From assembly GCA_004557125.1 (NCBI GenBank), contig SFET01000021.1:1-36648 (forward strand): a DNA stretch of 36,648 nucleotides, written 5' to 3'. This document shows, piece by piece, positions 6,697 to 15,993 of this stretch. The position numbers and the translations under genes were made by a program. Every line of letters starts with the position of its first letter. Position 1 is the stretch's first letter. A model generated the notes under the pieces. That model did no database searches. It saw nothing but the letters and a program-made list of their open reading frames with translations, and was not told the DNA's origin. Source of the stretch: Clostridiales bacterium (GTDB lineage: Bacteria > Bacillota > Clostridia > Christensenellales > Aristaeellaceae).

Positions 6697-6737
6697 CCCG
6701 CAGCTGCATTTCCATCGACCTTGCGCTGCGGGTTTCT
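6697..6737 (+). terminator. Probable terminator after tig
   Basis: Perfect 8-bp arms cccgcagc (6697-6704) and gctgcggg (6725-6732) with a 20-base loop, then tttctcat. The long loop and short T run make it a weaker candidate than others here. Confidence 0.55.
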
Positions 6738-6739
6738 CA

Positions 6740-6768
6740 TATTCACCGCCCGATGGAACATATATAAT
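6740..6768 (+). promoter_or_regulatory. Probable promoter for clpP-clpX
   Basis: A perfect TATAAT at 6763-6768 with a poor -35 (TATTCA at 6740-6745, 17-base spacing). It would give a leader of about 160 bases before clpP. That leader contains a GC-rich hairpin (GCGCGC 6782-6787 with 6811-6816, GCGG 6795-6798 with CCGC 6806-6809). I found no CtsR-like direct repeat. Confidence 0.5.
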
Positions 6769-6936
6769 GATGGCAATTCGGGCGCGCGGCCGCTGCGGGG
6801 CACTTCCGCGGCGCGCACGGCTCCGTCCACGGGATGCGGGCCGCACTTTCAGGGGAAACTTTCACCCACGCCGGACTCCCCTCCCCCGGTTTCAAGCCGC
6901 CGGATTCCGGTGAAAACACTTACGGGAGGTGTGCCT

Positions 6937-7521
6937 ATGAATATGGTGCCCTATGTAATCGAACAGACCAACCGCGGCGAACGCAGCTACGACATCTATT
7001 CCCGCCTGCTGAAGGACCGCATCATCTTCCTGGGCGGCGAGATCGACGACGACGTCGCCAACCTCGTGGTGGCCCAGATGCTCTTCCTGGAAATGGAGGA
7101 TCCGGACGCCGACATCATGCTCTACATCAACAGCCCGGGCGGCTCCGTGTCCGCCGGCATGGCCATCTACGACACCATGAAGTACCTCAAGTGCGAGGTC
7201 TCCACGCTGTGCATCGGCCTGGCCGCGTCCATGGGCGCGTTCCTGCTGGCGGCAGGTGCGAAGGGCAAGCGCCGCGCGCTGCCCCACGCCGAGATCATGA
7301 TCCATCAGCCCCTCGGCGGCGCGAAGGGCCAGGCCACGGACATCCAGATCCAGGCCGAACAGATCCTCAAGATCAAGAAGACCATGAACGAGCTGCTTGC
7401 CCAGAACACCGGCAAGCCCCTCAAGACCGTCGAAAAGGACGTGGAGCGCGATCACTACCTCAGCGCCCAGGAGGCTCTGGATTACGGCCTGATCGACGAA
7501 ATCATTGCTCCAAGGAGATAA
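6937..7521 (+). CDS. clpP: ATP-dependent Clp protease proteolytic subunit
   Basis: A 194-aa ClpP serine protease; fourteen copies form the barrel that degrades substrates unfolded by ClpX or other Clp ATPases. The catalytic triad is intact: S98 in GLAASMGAF, H123 in MIHQPLGG and D172 in ERDHYLSAQEA. The N-terminal axial-loop region (MVPYVIEQTNRGERSYDIYS) is normal. The ATG at 6937 follows GGGAGGTG by 6 bases; the open frame extends further upstream but only through the GC-rich leader. clpX starts 7 bases after the stop, so the two are one operon. Confidence 0.98.
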   Translation: MNMVPYVIEQTNRGERSYDIYSRLLKDRIIFLGGEIDDDVANLVVAQMLFLEMEDPDADIMLYINSPGGSVSAGMAIYDTMKYLKCEVSTLCIGLAASMGAFLLAAGAKGKRRALPHAEIMIHQPLGGAKGQATDIQIQAEQILKIKKTMNELLAQNTGKPLKTVEKDVERDHYLSAQEALDYGLIDEIIAPRR

Positions 7522-7528
7522 GACATCC

Positions 7529-8818
<1,290 letters not shown>

Positions 8819-8824
8819 ACAATT

Positions 8825-8858
8825 GCGGCGGAGGAGCCTGCTCCTTCGCCGCTTTATT
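8825..8858 (+). terminator. Terminator after clpX
   Basis: Stem gcggcg (8825-8830) / cgccgc (8847-8852) enclosing a second helix ggagc/gctcc, followed by tttatt. It closes the clpP-clpX transcript. Confidence 0.85.
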
Positions 8859-8872
8859 CTCTGACGCAGCAA

Positions 8873-8913
8873 GCAAACATCCCTTCCGATTCTCTATCGG
8901 TTGGGATGTTTGC
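8873..8913. terminator. Long hairpin between convergent clpX and peptidase genes
   Basis: Perfect 11-bp arms (8873-8883 and 8903-8913) enclose a further helix CCGAT/ATCGG. It lies between convergent genes and probably stops the minus-strand peptidase transcript or acts in both directions; the flanking T content is modest. Confidence 0.6.
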
Positions 8914-8948
8914 ATTTGTGGTCTTGTCGATGGTCGCCCGTATTTGTC

Positions 8949-9950
8949 TCAATCTCCGATGAAGGGCTGCGTGAGGGTCAGCGTCTGCGCGTCCGCGTCC
9001 AGCTCCACCTCGCAGCCGATGGGCAGGGTCAGCATCGGATGGGTGTGGCAGCAGTCGAACTGGGCCAGCACCGGGAAATCCACGTTCCCCATGACCTCCA
9101 TCAGTATCTCCCAGGGCCTGCGCCCGCTCCCCAGATCATCAAACAGCTCATGCTTGCCCAGAATCAGCCCACCGATCCGCTCGAACACGCCGCTGAGCTT
9201 CAGCAGCGAGAAGCTGCGCTCCACATCCGCCGCGTCCTTCAGGCTGTCCTCGATCAGCAGCACGTCCCCCTCCCGGATCTTGGGCATGTAGGGCGTGCCC
9301 CAGATTCCCTGCATGGTGTTCAGATTCCCGCCGATCAGCCGCCCCCGCACCCTGCCTCCATGGAGCGTGCGCATCTCGTTTGCAACGCCCCGCTTCGCCC
9401 GGCTCTGCGTCTCCCAGTCGATGAACTCCTCCGTCCACTGATCCGGCACGGGCAGCGCGTGGGGCGGTCGGGCCATCCCCATGGCGACGTCGGCAAAGGC
9501 GCTCCAGGTCCAGTCCACCCAGGGCGGCAGCTCCCCGAAGGACGCCACCACCGCCGGGCCATAGTAGGTGGTCAGCCCCGTACGCGCGTACACGCCCAAC
9601 AGCAGCGCCGTGACGTCGGAGTAGCCCACGATGATCTTAGGATCCCGCATCAGCGCCTCATAGTCCAGGTAGGGCAGCAGCGAATTGGAGTTCATCCCGC
9701 CGATGGCCGCCATGATGCAGCGCACCTCCGGGTTCCGGATCAGCGCGTTCAGCTCCTGCGCGCGCTCGGCGATGCTCCCGGAGCGGTAGAAGTCCCGCTT
9801 TCCGGTGCGTTCGCCCTCGATGAATCGCAGACCCTTCTCCTCCAGATAGGCTCTTCCTCTCTGGTAGCGCGTGGGCGCGGTGGCCGTGGCGGGCGACGAC
9901 GGCGAAAACACGGCGATCGCGTCGCCGGATCTCAGTTTTCTCGGCAGCAT
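8949..9950 (-). CDS. S66-family peptidase (MccF/LD-carboxypeptidase-like)
   Basis: A 333-aa serine peptidase of family S66. Members either cut the L,D bond of cytoplasmic muropeptide tetrapeptides (LdcA) or cleave toxic aminoacyl-nucleotides (MccF). The catalytic triad is visible: S111 in GYSDVT, E234 in LLIEDS and H302 in DCCHTHPM. IGGMNSNSLLPYLDY and LIGGNLNTM are further family motifs. The length and the PMLTLPIG ending fit the MccF-like branch slightly better than classical LdcA; I cannot decide the substrate. The start at 9950 has GGGAGG 7 bases upstream and was preferred over an in-frame ATG at 9965 that has no ribosome-binding site. It has its own promoter. Confidence 0.88.
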   Translation of the reverse strand: MLPRKLRSGDAIAVFSPSSPATATAPTRYQRGRAYLEEKGLRFIEGERTGKRDFYRSGSIAERAQELNALIRNPEVRCIMAAIGGMNSNSLLPYLDYEALMRDPKIIVGYSDVTALLLGVYARTGLTTYYGPAVVASFGELPPWVDWTWSAFADVAMGMARPPHALPVPDQWTEEFIDWETQSRAKRGVANEMRTLHGGRVRGRLIGGNLNTMQGIWGTPYMPKIREGDVLLIEDSLKDAADVERSFSLLKLSGVFERIGGLILGKHELFDDLGSGRRPWEILMEVMGNVDFPVLAQFDCCHTHPMLTLPIGCEVELDADAQTLTLTQPFIGD

Positions 9951-9971
9951 ATTTCTCCCTCCCATGCAATG

Positions 9972-10000
9972 ATTCTAGCACGTCTGCGGCCGGAAGTAAA
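9972..10000 (-). promoter_or_regulatory. Promoter for the S66 peptidase
   Basis: Minus strand TTTACT (9995-10000), 17 bases, TAGAAT (9972-9977) with an extended -10 TG. It lies about 20 bases before the chosen start codon. Confidence 0.65.
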
Positions 10001-10014
10001 CCCGCCCATCGGAC

Positions 10015-10042
10015 GGGCCGCCCGGCACATGCCGGGCGGCCC
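10015..10042. terminator. Perfect 12-bp GC hairpin after the ABC exporter genes
   Basis: gggccgcccggc (10015-10026), loop acat, and its exact complement (10031-10042). It lies downstream of the minus-strand ABC operon but lacks a T run on that strand, so termination there would be non-classical; on the plus strand cccttt follows. Confidence 0.5.
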
Positions 10043-10121
10043 CTTTGTCGTATCCATTTTTGCAATGACATCTCCGGCACTGGCGCGACGGCCGATCTCC
10101 GCGAAGCACAAGCGCCTTCCG

Positions 10122-11996
10122 TCAGCTCAGCTGGGACAGGCCGGTGCAGAGCTCGTAGTAGCGGCCCTTCTGGCGCAGCAGATCGTCGTGGTCGCCGCGC
10201 TCGATGATCTCGCCATTCTCCAGCACCATGATGGCGTTGGCGTTGCGCACGGTGGACAGGCGGTGGGCGATGACGAAGGTGGTGCGGTTCTCCATGATGC
10301 GATCCATGCCCTTCTCGATCATGCGCTCGGTGCGGGTGTCGACGGAGCTGGTGGCCTCGTCCAGCACCAGAATCGGGGCCTTGCTCAGCGCCGCGCGGGC
10401 GATGTTCAGCAGCTGGCGCTGGCCCTGGGACAGGTTCGCGCCGTCACCCTCGATCACGGTGTTGTAGCCGTCGGACAACCTCTTGATGAAGCTGTGGGCC
10501 GAGGCCGTCTTTGCGGCGGCAATGACCTCCTCATCGGTGGCGTCCAAGCGTCCGTAGCGGATGTTCTCCATGATCGTCCCGGTGAACAGGTGGGTGTCCT
10601 GAAGCACCATGGCGATGTTCTTGCGCAGGGTATCGCGCTTGATGTCCTTCACATCGACGCCGTCGATGGTGATGCGGCCGGATTCGATGTCGTAGAAGCG
10701 GTTCAGCAGGTTCGTGATGGTGGTCTTGCCCGCGCCGGTGGAGCCGACGAAGGCGATCTTCTGGCCCGGGCGCGCGTAGAGCGAGATGTGCTTCAGCACG
10801 GTCTTTTCCGGCACGTAGCCGAAGGTCACGTCGTCCAGCACCACGTGGCCCTCGATCACCGGATCCACAGCGCTGTCCGCATCCGGCTCCTCGGGTTTTT
10901 CATCCATGACCTGGAACACGCGCTCCGCACCCGCCAGGGCCGAGAACACGGTGCTCACCTGCTGGGAGAGCTCGTTGATGGGGCGCGCAAACTGGCTGGC
11001 GTAGTTGACGAAGATGGCCAGACCGCCCACGTCAAACCTGCCCAGCACGCACAGCACGCCGCCGATGCCCGCCGTCAGGGAGTAGCTGACCTTGGAGATG
11101 TTGCCCATCACCGGGCCCATGATGCCGCCGAAGAACAGGGCCTTCGCCTGCTTTTCGCGCAGGTCGTCGTTCAGGCGGCCGAACTCCTCCTCGCACACGC
11201 CCTCGTGGTTGAACACCTTCACGACCTTCTGTCCGGCCACGGTCTCCTCGATGTAGCCGTTGACCGCGCCCAGCGCCGCCTGCTGGGCGGAGTAGAAGCG
11301 GCGGCTGCGCTTCATGATGAACATGCTGCCCTTGAAGAACAGCGGAATGAACACCACGGTGATCAGCGTCAGCCAGATGTTGGTGTAGATCATCATCACC
11401 AGCGTGCCCACCAGCGTGGCCGCACCGGAGATCATCGAAATCACCGAATTGTCCAGCATCTGGCCGATGTTGTCCACGTCGTTGGTGAAGCGGCTCATGA
11501 TCTCGCCGTTGTTGTGGGTGTCGAAGTAGCGCACGGGCAGCTTTTGCAGCTTTTCAAACAGGTCGTGGCGGATGCGCTCCACGGCGCTCTGGGACACGCC
11601 CACCATCAGCCGGTACTGCAAAAAGGTCGCCAGCACGCCCACGATGTAGGTGCTCAGCAGCACGATCAGCATCGACAGCAGGGAGCTGACGCGCTCCGCC
11701 GCCGGAACATTCAGGTCGGCCACCTGGTTGAGGATCGGGCGCAGCAGATAGCCTGCGATCATCGTCGCCGCAGTGCTCAGCAGCAGGCAGAGCCCCACCA
11801 CGATCAGCCGGGGCCAAAACTTTCCGATGTAGGAAAAGATGCGTCCGATGGTCTTGCCCGCATCCTTCGGCTTGCCCATCGCCGGGCCCTTGCCCGGGCC
11901 GTTGTGCCGCCGTGGCCGCGCGCTCTGCGCGCCCGCGCCCGTCGCCGCGCCGGAGTTGTAGCGCTGCTGCAGTCTTTCAAGTGTGCGTCCTGCCAT
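10122..11996 (-). CDS. Heterodimeric multidrug ABC exporter, subunit 2 (catalytic site side)
   Basis: A 624-aa half-transporter. A low-complexity N-terminal extension of about 45 residues is followed by a six-helix membrane domain (about 50-360) and one ATPase domain. It has Walker A GSTGAGKTT, signature LSQGQRQLLNIAR, Walker B LVLDEATSSVD with the catalytic Glu, and switch His in FVIAHRLS. The signature LSQGQ deviates from LSGGQ. In heterodimeric exporters such a signature pairs with the partner's degenerate ATP site. The start overlaps the stop of the partner gene in TGATG, with GGAAGGGAGGGAG upstream, so translation is coupled. The long open frame continues upstream only as an out-of-frame shadow of the partner. 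Confidence 0.93.
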   Translation of the reverse strand: MAGRTLERLQQRYNSGAATGAGAQSARPRRHNGPGKGPAMGKPKDAGKTIGRIFSYIGKFWPRLIVVGLCLLLSTAATMIAGYLLRPILNQVADLNVPAAERVSSLLSMLIVLLSTYIVGVLATFLQYRLMVGVSQSAVERIRHDLFEKLQKLPVRYFDTHNNGEIMSRFTNDVDNIGQMLDNSVISMISGAATLVGTLVMMIYTNIWLTLITVVFIPLFFKGSMFIMKRSRRFYSAQQAALGAVNGYIEETVAGQKVVKVFNHEGVCEEEFGRLNDDLREKQAKALFFGGIMGPVMGNISKVSYSLTAGIGGVLCVLGRFDVGGLAIFVNYASQFARPINELSQQVSTVFSALAGAERVFQVMDEKPEEPDADSAVDPVIEGHVVLDDVTFGYVPEKTVLKHISLYARPGQKIAFVGSTGAGKTTITNLLNRFYDIESGRITIDGVDVKDIKRDTLRKNIAMVLQDTHLFTGTIMENIRYGRLDATDEEVIAAAKTASAHSFIKRLSDGYNTVIEGDGANLSQGQRQLLNIARAALSKAPILVLDEATSSVDTRTERMIEKGMDRIMENRTTFVIAHRLSTVRNANAIMVLENGEIIERGDHDDLLRQKGRYYELCTGLSQLS

Positions 11997-13789
11997 CAGT
12001 CTCCCTCCCTTCCATCCGCAGGCGCCGCGGCCTCCGCCAGCACGGATTCGCGGCCGGACTCCTGGGATTCGTAGATCTCCTGATATTCGCGGTTGCTGCG
12101 CATCAATTCGTCGTGGGTGCCCACGCCGGTGATGCGGCCCTCGTCCAGCACGATGATCTGATCCGCATCCCGCACGGAGGAAATGCGCTGGGCGATGATG
12201 ATCTTGGTGGAATCCTTCAGCTCGTTGGTGAAGGCGCTGCGGATCCTGGCCTCGGTGGCGGTGTCCACGGCGCTGGTGGAATCGTCCAGAATCAGGATCT
12301 TCGGCTTCTTCAGCAGGGCCCGGGCGATGCACAGGCGCTGCTTCTGGCCGCCGGACACGTTCGTGCCGCCCTGATCCAGGCCGCTCTCGTAGCCCTCGGG
12401 GAAGCGCTCGATGAATTCGTCCGCCTGGGCGCTGCGGGCTGCGGCGCGGATCTCCGCGTCGCTGGCGTCCTCGTCGCCCCAGCGCAGGTTCTCCTCGATG
12501 GTTCCGGAGAACAGCACGTTCTTCTGCAGCACCATGCCCACGCCGTCGCGCAGATGCTTCAGGCTGTAATCCTTCACATTGGCGCCGTCCACCAGCACCT
12601 CGCCCGCATCCACGTCGTACAGGCGGGGGATCATGGACACCAGCGTGCTCTTGCCGGAGCCGGTGGAGCCGATGATGCCCACCGTCTGTCCGGGCAGGAT
12701 CGTCAGGCTGACGTCGTCCAGCACCTTCTCCTCGCTGTTCTTGTAGTAGCGGAAGGACACGTGCCTGAACTCGACGCGGCCCTGCTCCACCTTCTTCTCC
12801 GGCAGCGCGCAGCCCTCGTCGGTGAGGTCGATCTCCTCGTCCAGTACCTCGGAGATGCGCCGCGCGGAGGCCATGGATCTCGAGGAGATCATGAACAGCA
12901 TGGACACCATCAGCAGCGACATCAGAATCTGGGTAATATAGGTAATGAAGGCGCTCAGATCGCCCACCAGCATCCCTCCGGCGATAACCTGGTTGCCGCC
13001 CAGCCACACCACGGCCACGCTGGTCAGGTTCATGATCAGCATCATCAGCGGCATCATCATCACCATCACGCGCATGGCGCTCAGGCCCGCCTGCTTCAGT
13101 TCGCCGTTGGCATGGTCAAACTTCTGCTGCTCGAAGTCCTCCCGCACGAAGGACTTCACCACGCGCACGTTGGTCAGGTTCTCCTGCACGTCGGTGTTCA
13201 GCGCATCGATCCTGCCCTGCATGCGCGTAAAGCGCGGCAGGCCCATGCGGATCACCAGCAGCATCACCACCAGCAGCACCGGTATGGTGACCAGCAGCAC
13301 CCGGGCCAGCTCGGGTTCCCGCACAATGACCATGATCAGCGCGCCGATGAGCATGCCCGGCGCACGCAGGCACAGCCGCAGCAGCATGTTGACGAAGTTC
13401 ATCAGCTGGGTCACGTCGTTGGTCAGGCGGGTGACCAGCGAGCCGGTGGAGAAGCGGTCGATGTTGGCAAAGGAGAACCTCTGCACCTTGGCGAACACAT
13501 CCCGGCGCAGATCCGCCGCAAAGTTGACCGCAGCCCGGGCGCCGAAGAATGCGCCGCCCACGCCGCCGAGCATCATGCCCAGGCTGGTGAGCACCATCAG
13601 CGCGCAGATGCCCACAATGTAGCCGATGTTCGCGCCCTCCACGCCGTTGTTGATGATGTTTGCATACAGGCTGGGCAGGGCGATTTCACCCAGCACCTCC
13701 ACAATCATGCACAGCGGGCCGAGCACAAAGAACTTCCAGTAGGGCCTGACATACTTGCCCCAGCGGTGAAAGAATCCCGTCTTTTTCAA
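11996..13789 (-). CDS. Heterodimeric multidrug ABC exporter, subunit 1 (degenerate site)
   Basis: A 597-aa half-transporter with six membrane helices (about 1-320) and an ATPase domain: Walker A GSTGSGKST, signature VSGGQKQRLCIAR, Walker B LILDDSTSAVD. The catalytic Glu after Walker B is Asp and the switch His is Gln (IIIAQRISSV). These are the hallmarks of the non-hydrolysing site in exporters such as TM287/288 and LmrCD. With subunit 2 it should pump lipophilic drugs or lipids out of the cell. The start codon is TTG (13787-13789), overlapping the marR stop in TTGA, with GAGGAG upstream. It is the second gene of a marR-led, translationally coupled operon. Confidence 0.93.
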   Translation of the reverse strand: MKKTGFFHRWGKYVRPYWKFFVLGPLCMIVEVLGEIALPSLYANIINNGVEGANIGYIVGICALMVLTSLGMMLGGVGGAFFGARAAVNFAADLRRDVFAKVQRFSFANIDRFSTGSLVTRLTNDVTQLMNFVNMLLRLCLRAPGMLIGALIMVIVREPELARVLLVTIPVLLVVMLLVIRMGLPRFTRMQGRIDALNTDVQENLTNVRVVKSFVREDFEQQKFDHANGELKQAGLSAMRVMVMMMPLMMLIMNLTSVAVVWLGGNQVIAGGMLVGDLSAFITYITQILMSLLMVSMLFMISSRSMASARRISEVLDEEIDLTDEGCALPEKKVEQGRVEFRHVSFRYYKNSEEKVLDDVSLTILPGQTVGIIGSTGSGKSTLVSMIPRLYDVDAGEVLVDGANVKDYSLKHLRDGVGMVLQKNVLFSGTIEENLRWGDEDASDAEIRAAARSAQADEFIERFPEGYESGLDQGGTNVSGGQKQRLCIARALLKKPKILILDDSTSAVDTATEARIRSAFTNELKDSTKIIIAQRISSVRDADQIIVLDEGRITGVGTHDELMRSNREYQEIYESQESGRESVLAEAAAPADGREGD

Positions 13790-14262
13790 ATTGATCTCAT
13801 CTCCTCTTCTCCGGCATTGCCGCCGTCCTGTTCCATGCGGCGCAGGTTCGCCATGACCTTTCCGAGCAGCGCCTCCAGGCAGTCCAGTTCGGCATCGCTG
13901 AAGTTCTCGAAGGTCGCGGCCTCCAGGCGGTCGAAGATCTCCCGGCTGCGACGGACCATCGCCTCGCCCTTTTTGCTGATGGCGATCTCGTTGCGCCGGC
14001 CGTCCACATCACTGCCGCAGCGCTCGATGTAGCCGCCGGTCTCCAGCCGCTTCAACGTCCGTGCCACCGAGGCCGGACTCACGTCCAGCTCCTCCGCAAT
14101 CTGCGCCTGCGATGGAAATCGCCCCATCTGGCTCAGGTGCATCAACAGAATGTGCTGGCTGGGATGTATCCCCAGCCTGCGCACCCGCGCCTCGATGATG
14201 CGGTGCTGCATGCGCCCGATGTGCATCTGCATGTGACAGATCCCATGATACCGCCTGTTCAA
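13786..14262 (-). CDS. MarR-family transcriptional regulator
   Basis: A 158-aa winged-helix repressor of the MarR family, which bind palindromic DNA as dimers and let go when they bind a small aromatic or drug ligand. The core reads SQAQIAEELDVSPASVARTLKRLE (winged-helix recognition region, about 51-74). The wing is IERCGSDVDGRRNEIAIS, containing the conserved D-x-R-x3 element. The start is TTG at 14262 with GGAGG 7 bases upstream. It heads the operon with the ABC exporter and the three genes overlap. A perfect 15-bp palindrome lies on the predicted transcription start, so autorepression and control of the pump are likely. Confidence 0.92.
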   Translation of the reverse strand: MNRRYHGICHMQMHIGRMQHRIIEARVRRLGIHPSQHILLMHLSQMGRFPSQAQIAEELDVSPASVARTLKRLETGGYIERCGSDVDGRRNEIAISKKGEAMVRRSREIFDRLEAATFENFSDAELDCLEALLGKVMANLRRMEQDGGNAGEEEMRSI

Positions 14263-14286
14263 GCCGTTCCCTCCAATTCATAAGCG

Positions 14287-14301
14287 CGTTAATGATTAAC
14301 G
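14287..14301. promoter_or_regulatory. Palindromic operator for the MarR regulator
   Basis: cgttaat-g-attaacg is a perfect inverted repeat, extendable outward by GC pairs after one mismatch. It sits between the -10 box (14310-14315) and the marR ribosome-binding site, over the expected start of transcription. Size and position are typical for a MarR autoregulatory operator. Confidence 0.75.
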
Positions 14302-14309
14302 TGCTCACG

Positions 14310-14315
14310 ATTATA
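14310..14315 (-). promoter_or_regulatory. -10 box of the marR-ABC operon
   Basis: Minus-strand TATAAT at 14310-14315; the -35 region is poor. The start would fall near 14303, at the edge of the palindromic operator. Confidence 0.55.
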
Positions 14316-14441
14316 GGCTCCAACTGTGTACAATGCACGTCAGTTGCGTTTCCTTCCGGTAAAATCCGCCGCTTTTTTGCCGATGAACCTGGGATTTAAC
14401 ACAGCCATGCTATGATGACCCCAACAGGAGGTGTTTCCGAC

Positions 14442-15008
14442 ATGAAGCGCATACTCGCCCTGCTCGCCGCCCTGGCGCTGAGCGTTCTTCCGACCCTGGC
14501 CGAGACCAGCGTCGCGCCCGAAGTGACCCCCACGCCCGGCGCAGCCGCCATCGCGTCCCCCACCGCAAGCCCCACGCCGGAGCCTGCGGGCACACTCTAT
14601 GATTGCACGGACTTTCGCGTGCGCCTGAGCGACGACCTCGCTCCCCTGGACGACGAAGCCCTGGCCGGATACGCCGCCGCCGTCGGCAGCGCCTATCCCG
14701 ATGCCGCCGAGATGCGCCTGGTGGCCGCCGATGCAGAGGCCGAGGCCGTGATCGGCTTCGCCCTCGCGCCCTCGCAGCAGAGCGCCGTCGATGCCGCGCG
14801 GGAGGCCGCCGCCACGATCCTCGGCAGCGACGCCGGCGTGGTGGAGACGTCCTTCGGTGCAAACGAATGCGCCTGCTTCGCCTGTGCCATCGAGGACCTG
14901 ACCTTCCACATGTACTTCTTCTCCCTGGGGGATCAGCTGCTGACCGTCACCGCCAGCGGCCTGGAGGATACTGATCTCGCCGCCGTTCTGGAGAGCCTGG
15001 AGTTCTGA
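14442..15008 (+). CDS. Secreted protein of unknown function with Pro/Thr-rich linker
   Basis: A 188-aa protein with a clear signal peptide (MKRILALLAALALSVLPTLA, cleavage likely after residue 20). A low-complexity Pro/Thr/Ala linker follows (about 24-50), then a compact acidic Ala-rich domain with no motif I recognise. There is no lipobox cysteine, so it is probably secreted or held by the wall rather than lipidated. ATG at 14442 has AGGAGGTG about 9 bases upstream; the frame opens earlier at 14412 without a site. It is divergent from marR and monocistronic, with a terminator directly after. An extended -10 (TGCTATGAT near 14408-14416) may drive it. Confidence 0.75.
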   Translation: MKRILALLAALALSVLPTLAETSVAPEVTPTPGAAAIASPTASPTPEPAGTLYDCTDFRVRLSDDLAPLDDEALAGYAAAVGSAYPDAAEMRLVAADAEAEAVIGFALAPSQQSAVDAAREAAATILGSDAGVVETSFGANECACFACAIEDLTFHMYFFSLGDQLLTVTASGLEDTDLAAVLESLEF

Positions 15009-15025
15009 ATCCATCCCGGGACGGC

Positions 15026-15066
15026 AAGCGCCCGACCACTTGCAAAAGTGGTCGGGCGCTTCATTC
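15026..15066 (+). terminator. Strong terminator after the secreted protein gene
   Basis: A perfect 16-bp stem (15026-15041 with 15046-15061), loop gcaa, then cattc. It also lies downstream of the convergent minus-strand gene ending at 15079. Confidence 0.85.
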
Positions 15067-15078
15067 GTCCGGGCACGC

Positions 15079-15993
15079 TCACGGGGCGATCTTTCCCGCG
15101 CCCAGCAGCGTGAAGAGGTTCTTGAAGATCAGGCCGCCGCGCCAGTAGTTCGCGCTGAGGTGGAAGGCGACGGATTCCTCGCCCCAGCTCCATGTGATGG
15201 GCCACGCGCCGTCTGCCTCCTGCTTCTCGAGCAGCCAGTCGGCCTCGCGCATCGCCAGTTCGCCCAGCGGAGCCAGCAGCGGATCCTGCGGGCCCATGAC
15301 GAAGTTCGACGGCATCGCGCAGTACTCGCTGTCCCACTTGTCCGCGTCCGCCCGCACCAGCTCCACCATGCGCCTTTCCACCTTCGCAAGCAGCGCGCCT
15401 GCGTCGAACAGCTCCGGACAAGCGGTCATCACATCCCAGCACAGCGTGCGCAGTCCCGGCAGCAGGTGCATCTCCCCGGGCAGCTCCCGCGCCATGGCCC
15501 AGTCGAAGGCCTCCCGGGCAATCCTGCGCGCCAGCTCGTTCGCCTCGCTCCCCGGCTCCGAGGCGCGCAGCATGTAGCCCGCCAGCGCCGCCGTGGGGTT
15601 GTAGTCGAAGCGCGGCTCGGTATAGTGCCACCAGGGCGCGTGGGGATAATCGTTGTTGCTTGCAACGCTGTACGCCCAGCGGTGGCCGTCGAAGTCCGCG
15701 CCGCTGGTCAGGTAGGCAAGCAGCCCCGCTACGATGGGGTGCGCCGGGTCGTACATGTCGATCAGCCGCAGGTAGGTCGTCGCCGACCAGCTCTGCATCG
15801 GCGAGGAAGCCGGGTTTAGCGCATCGCACTCCAGCCCGTGGCCGAAGCCGCCGTCCGGGTTCTGGTAGGCCGCCAGGCAGGCCAGGATCTCTCCGGGATC
15901 GCCGCCCTCGAAGTGCAGCTTCCAGCGGGCGAGGTCGATGGGCCGCGCGTTGCGGTACATAAATCCCCGCGCGCGTTCAAATATCTGGTTCAT
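15079..15993 (-). CDS. Alpha-toroid (prenyltransferase/terpene cyclase-like) protein, function unknown
   Basis: A 304-aa predicted soluble protein with repeats reminiscent of the alpha/alpha-toroid fold of squalene cyclases and protein prenyltransferases. Examples are the QNPDGGFGHGLECD motif (about 47-60) and a second copy-like stretch QEADGAWPITWSWGEES near the C-terminus. There is no DxDD or other cyclase catalytic motif that I can see, so catalysis is doubtful. The ATG at 15993 overlaps the stop of the AraC gene in ATGA, and GGAGGG within the AraC end serves as its ribosome-binding site. Production is therefore coupled to the regulator. I know this type only as hypothetical proteins. Confidence 0.7.
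   Translation of the reverse strand: MNQIFERARGFMYRNARPIDLARWKLHFEGGDPGEILACLAAYQNPDGGFGHGLECDALNPASSPMQSWSATTYLRLIDMYDPAHPIVAGLLAYLTSGADFDGHRWAYSVASNNDYPHAPWWHYTEPRFDYNPTAALAGYMLRASEPGSEANELARRIAREAFDWAMARELPGEMHLLPGLRTLCWDVMTACPELFDAGALLAKVERRMVELVRADADKWDSEYCAMPSNFVMGPQDPLLAPLGELAMREADWLLEKQEADGAWPITWSWGEESVAFHLSANYWRGGLIFKNLFTLLGAGKIAP

Noticed and set aside
8901..12074. Very long plus-strand open frame (over 1000 codons) opposite the peptidase and ABC genes
   Set aside because: Composition is His/Gln/Ala/Arg-rich without any domain, and the minus strand carries full-length motif-complete genes. It is a GC-rich antisense shadow.
11997..13007. N-terminal extension of ABC subunit 2
   Set aside because: The extra residues are the out-of-frame translation of subunit 1; the ATG at 11996 has a ribosome-binding site and overlaps the upstream stop.
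11912..14032. Long plus-strand frame opposite ABC subunit 1 and marR
   Set aside because: It overlaps two well-supported genes, lacks a ribosome-binding site and has low-complexity His-rich sequence.
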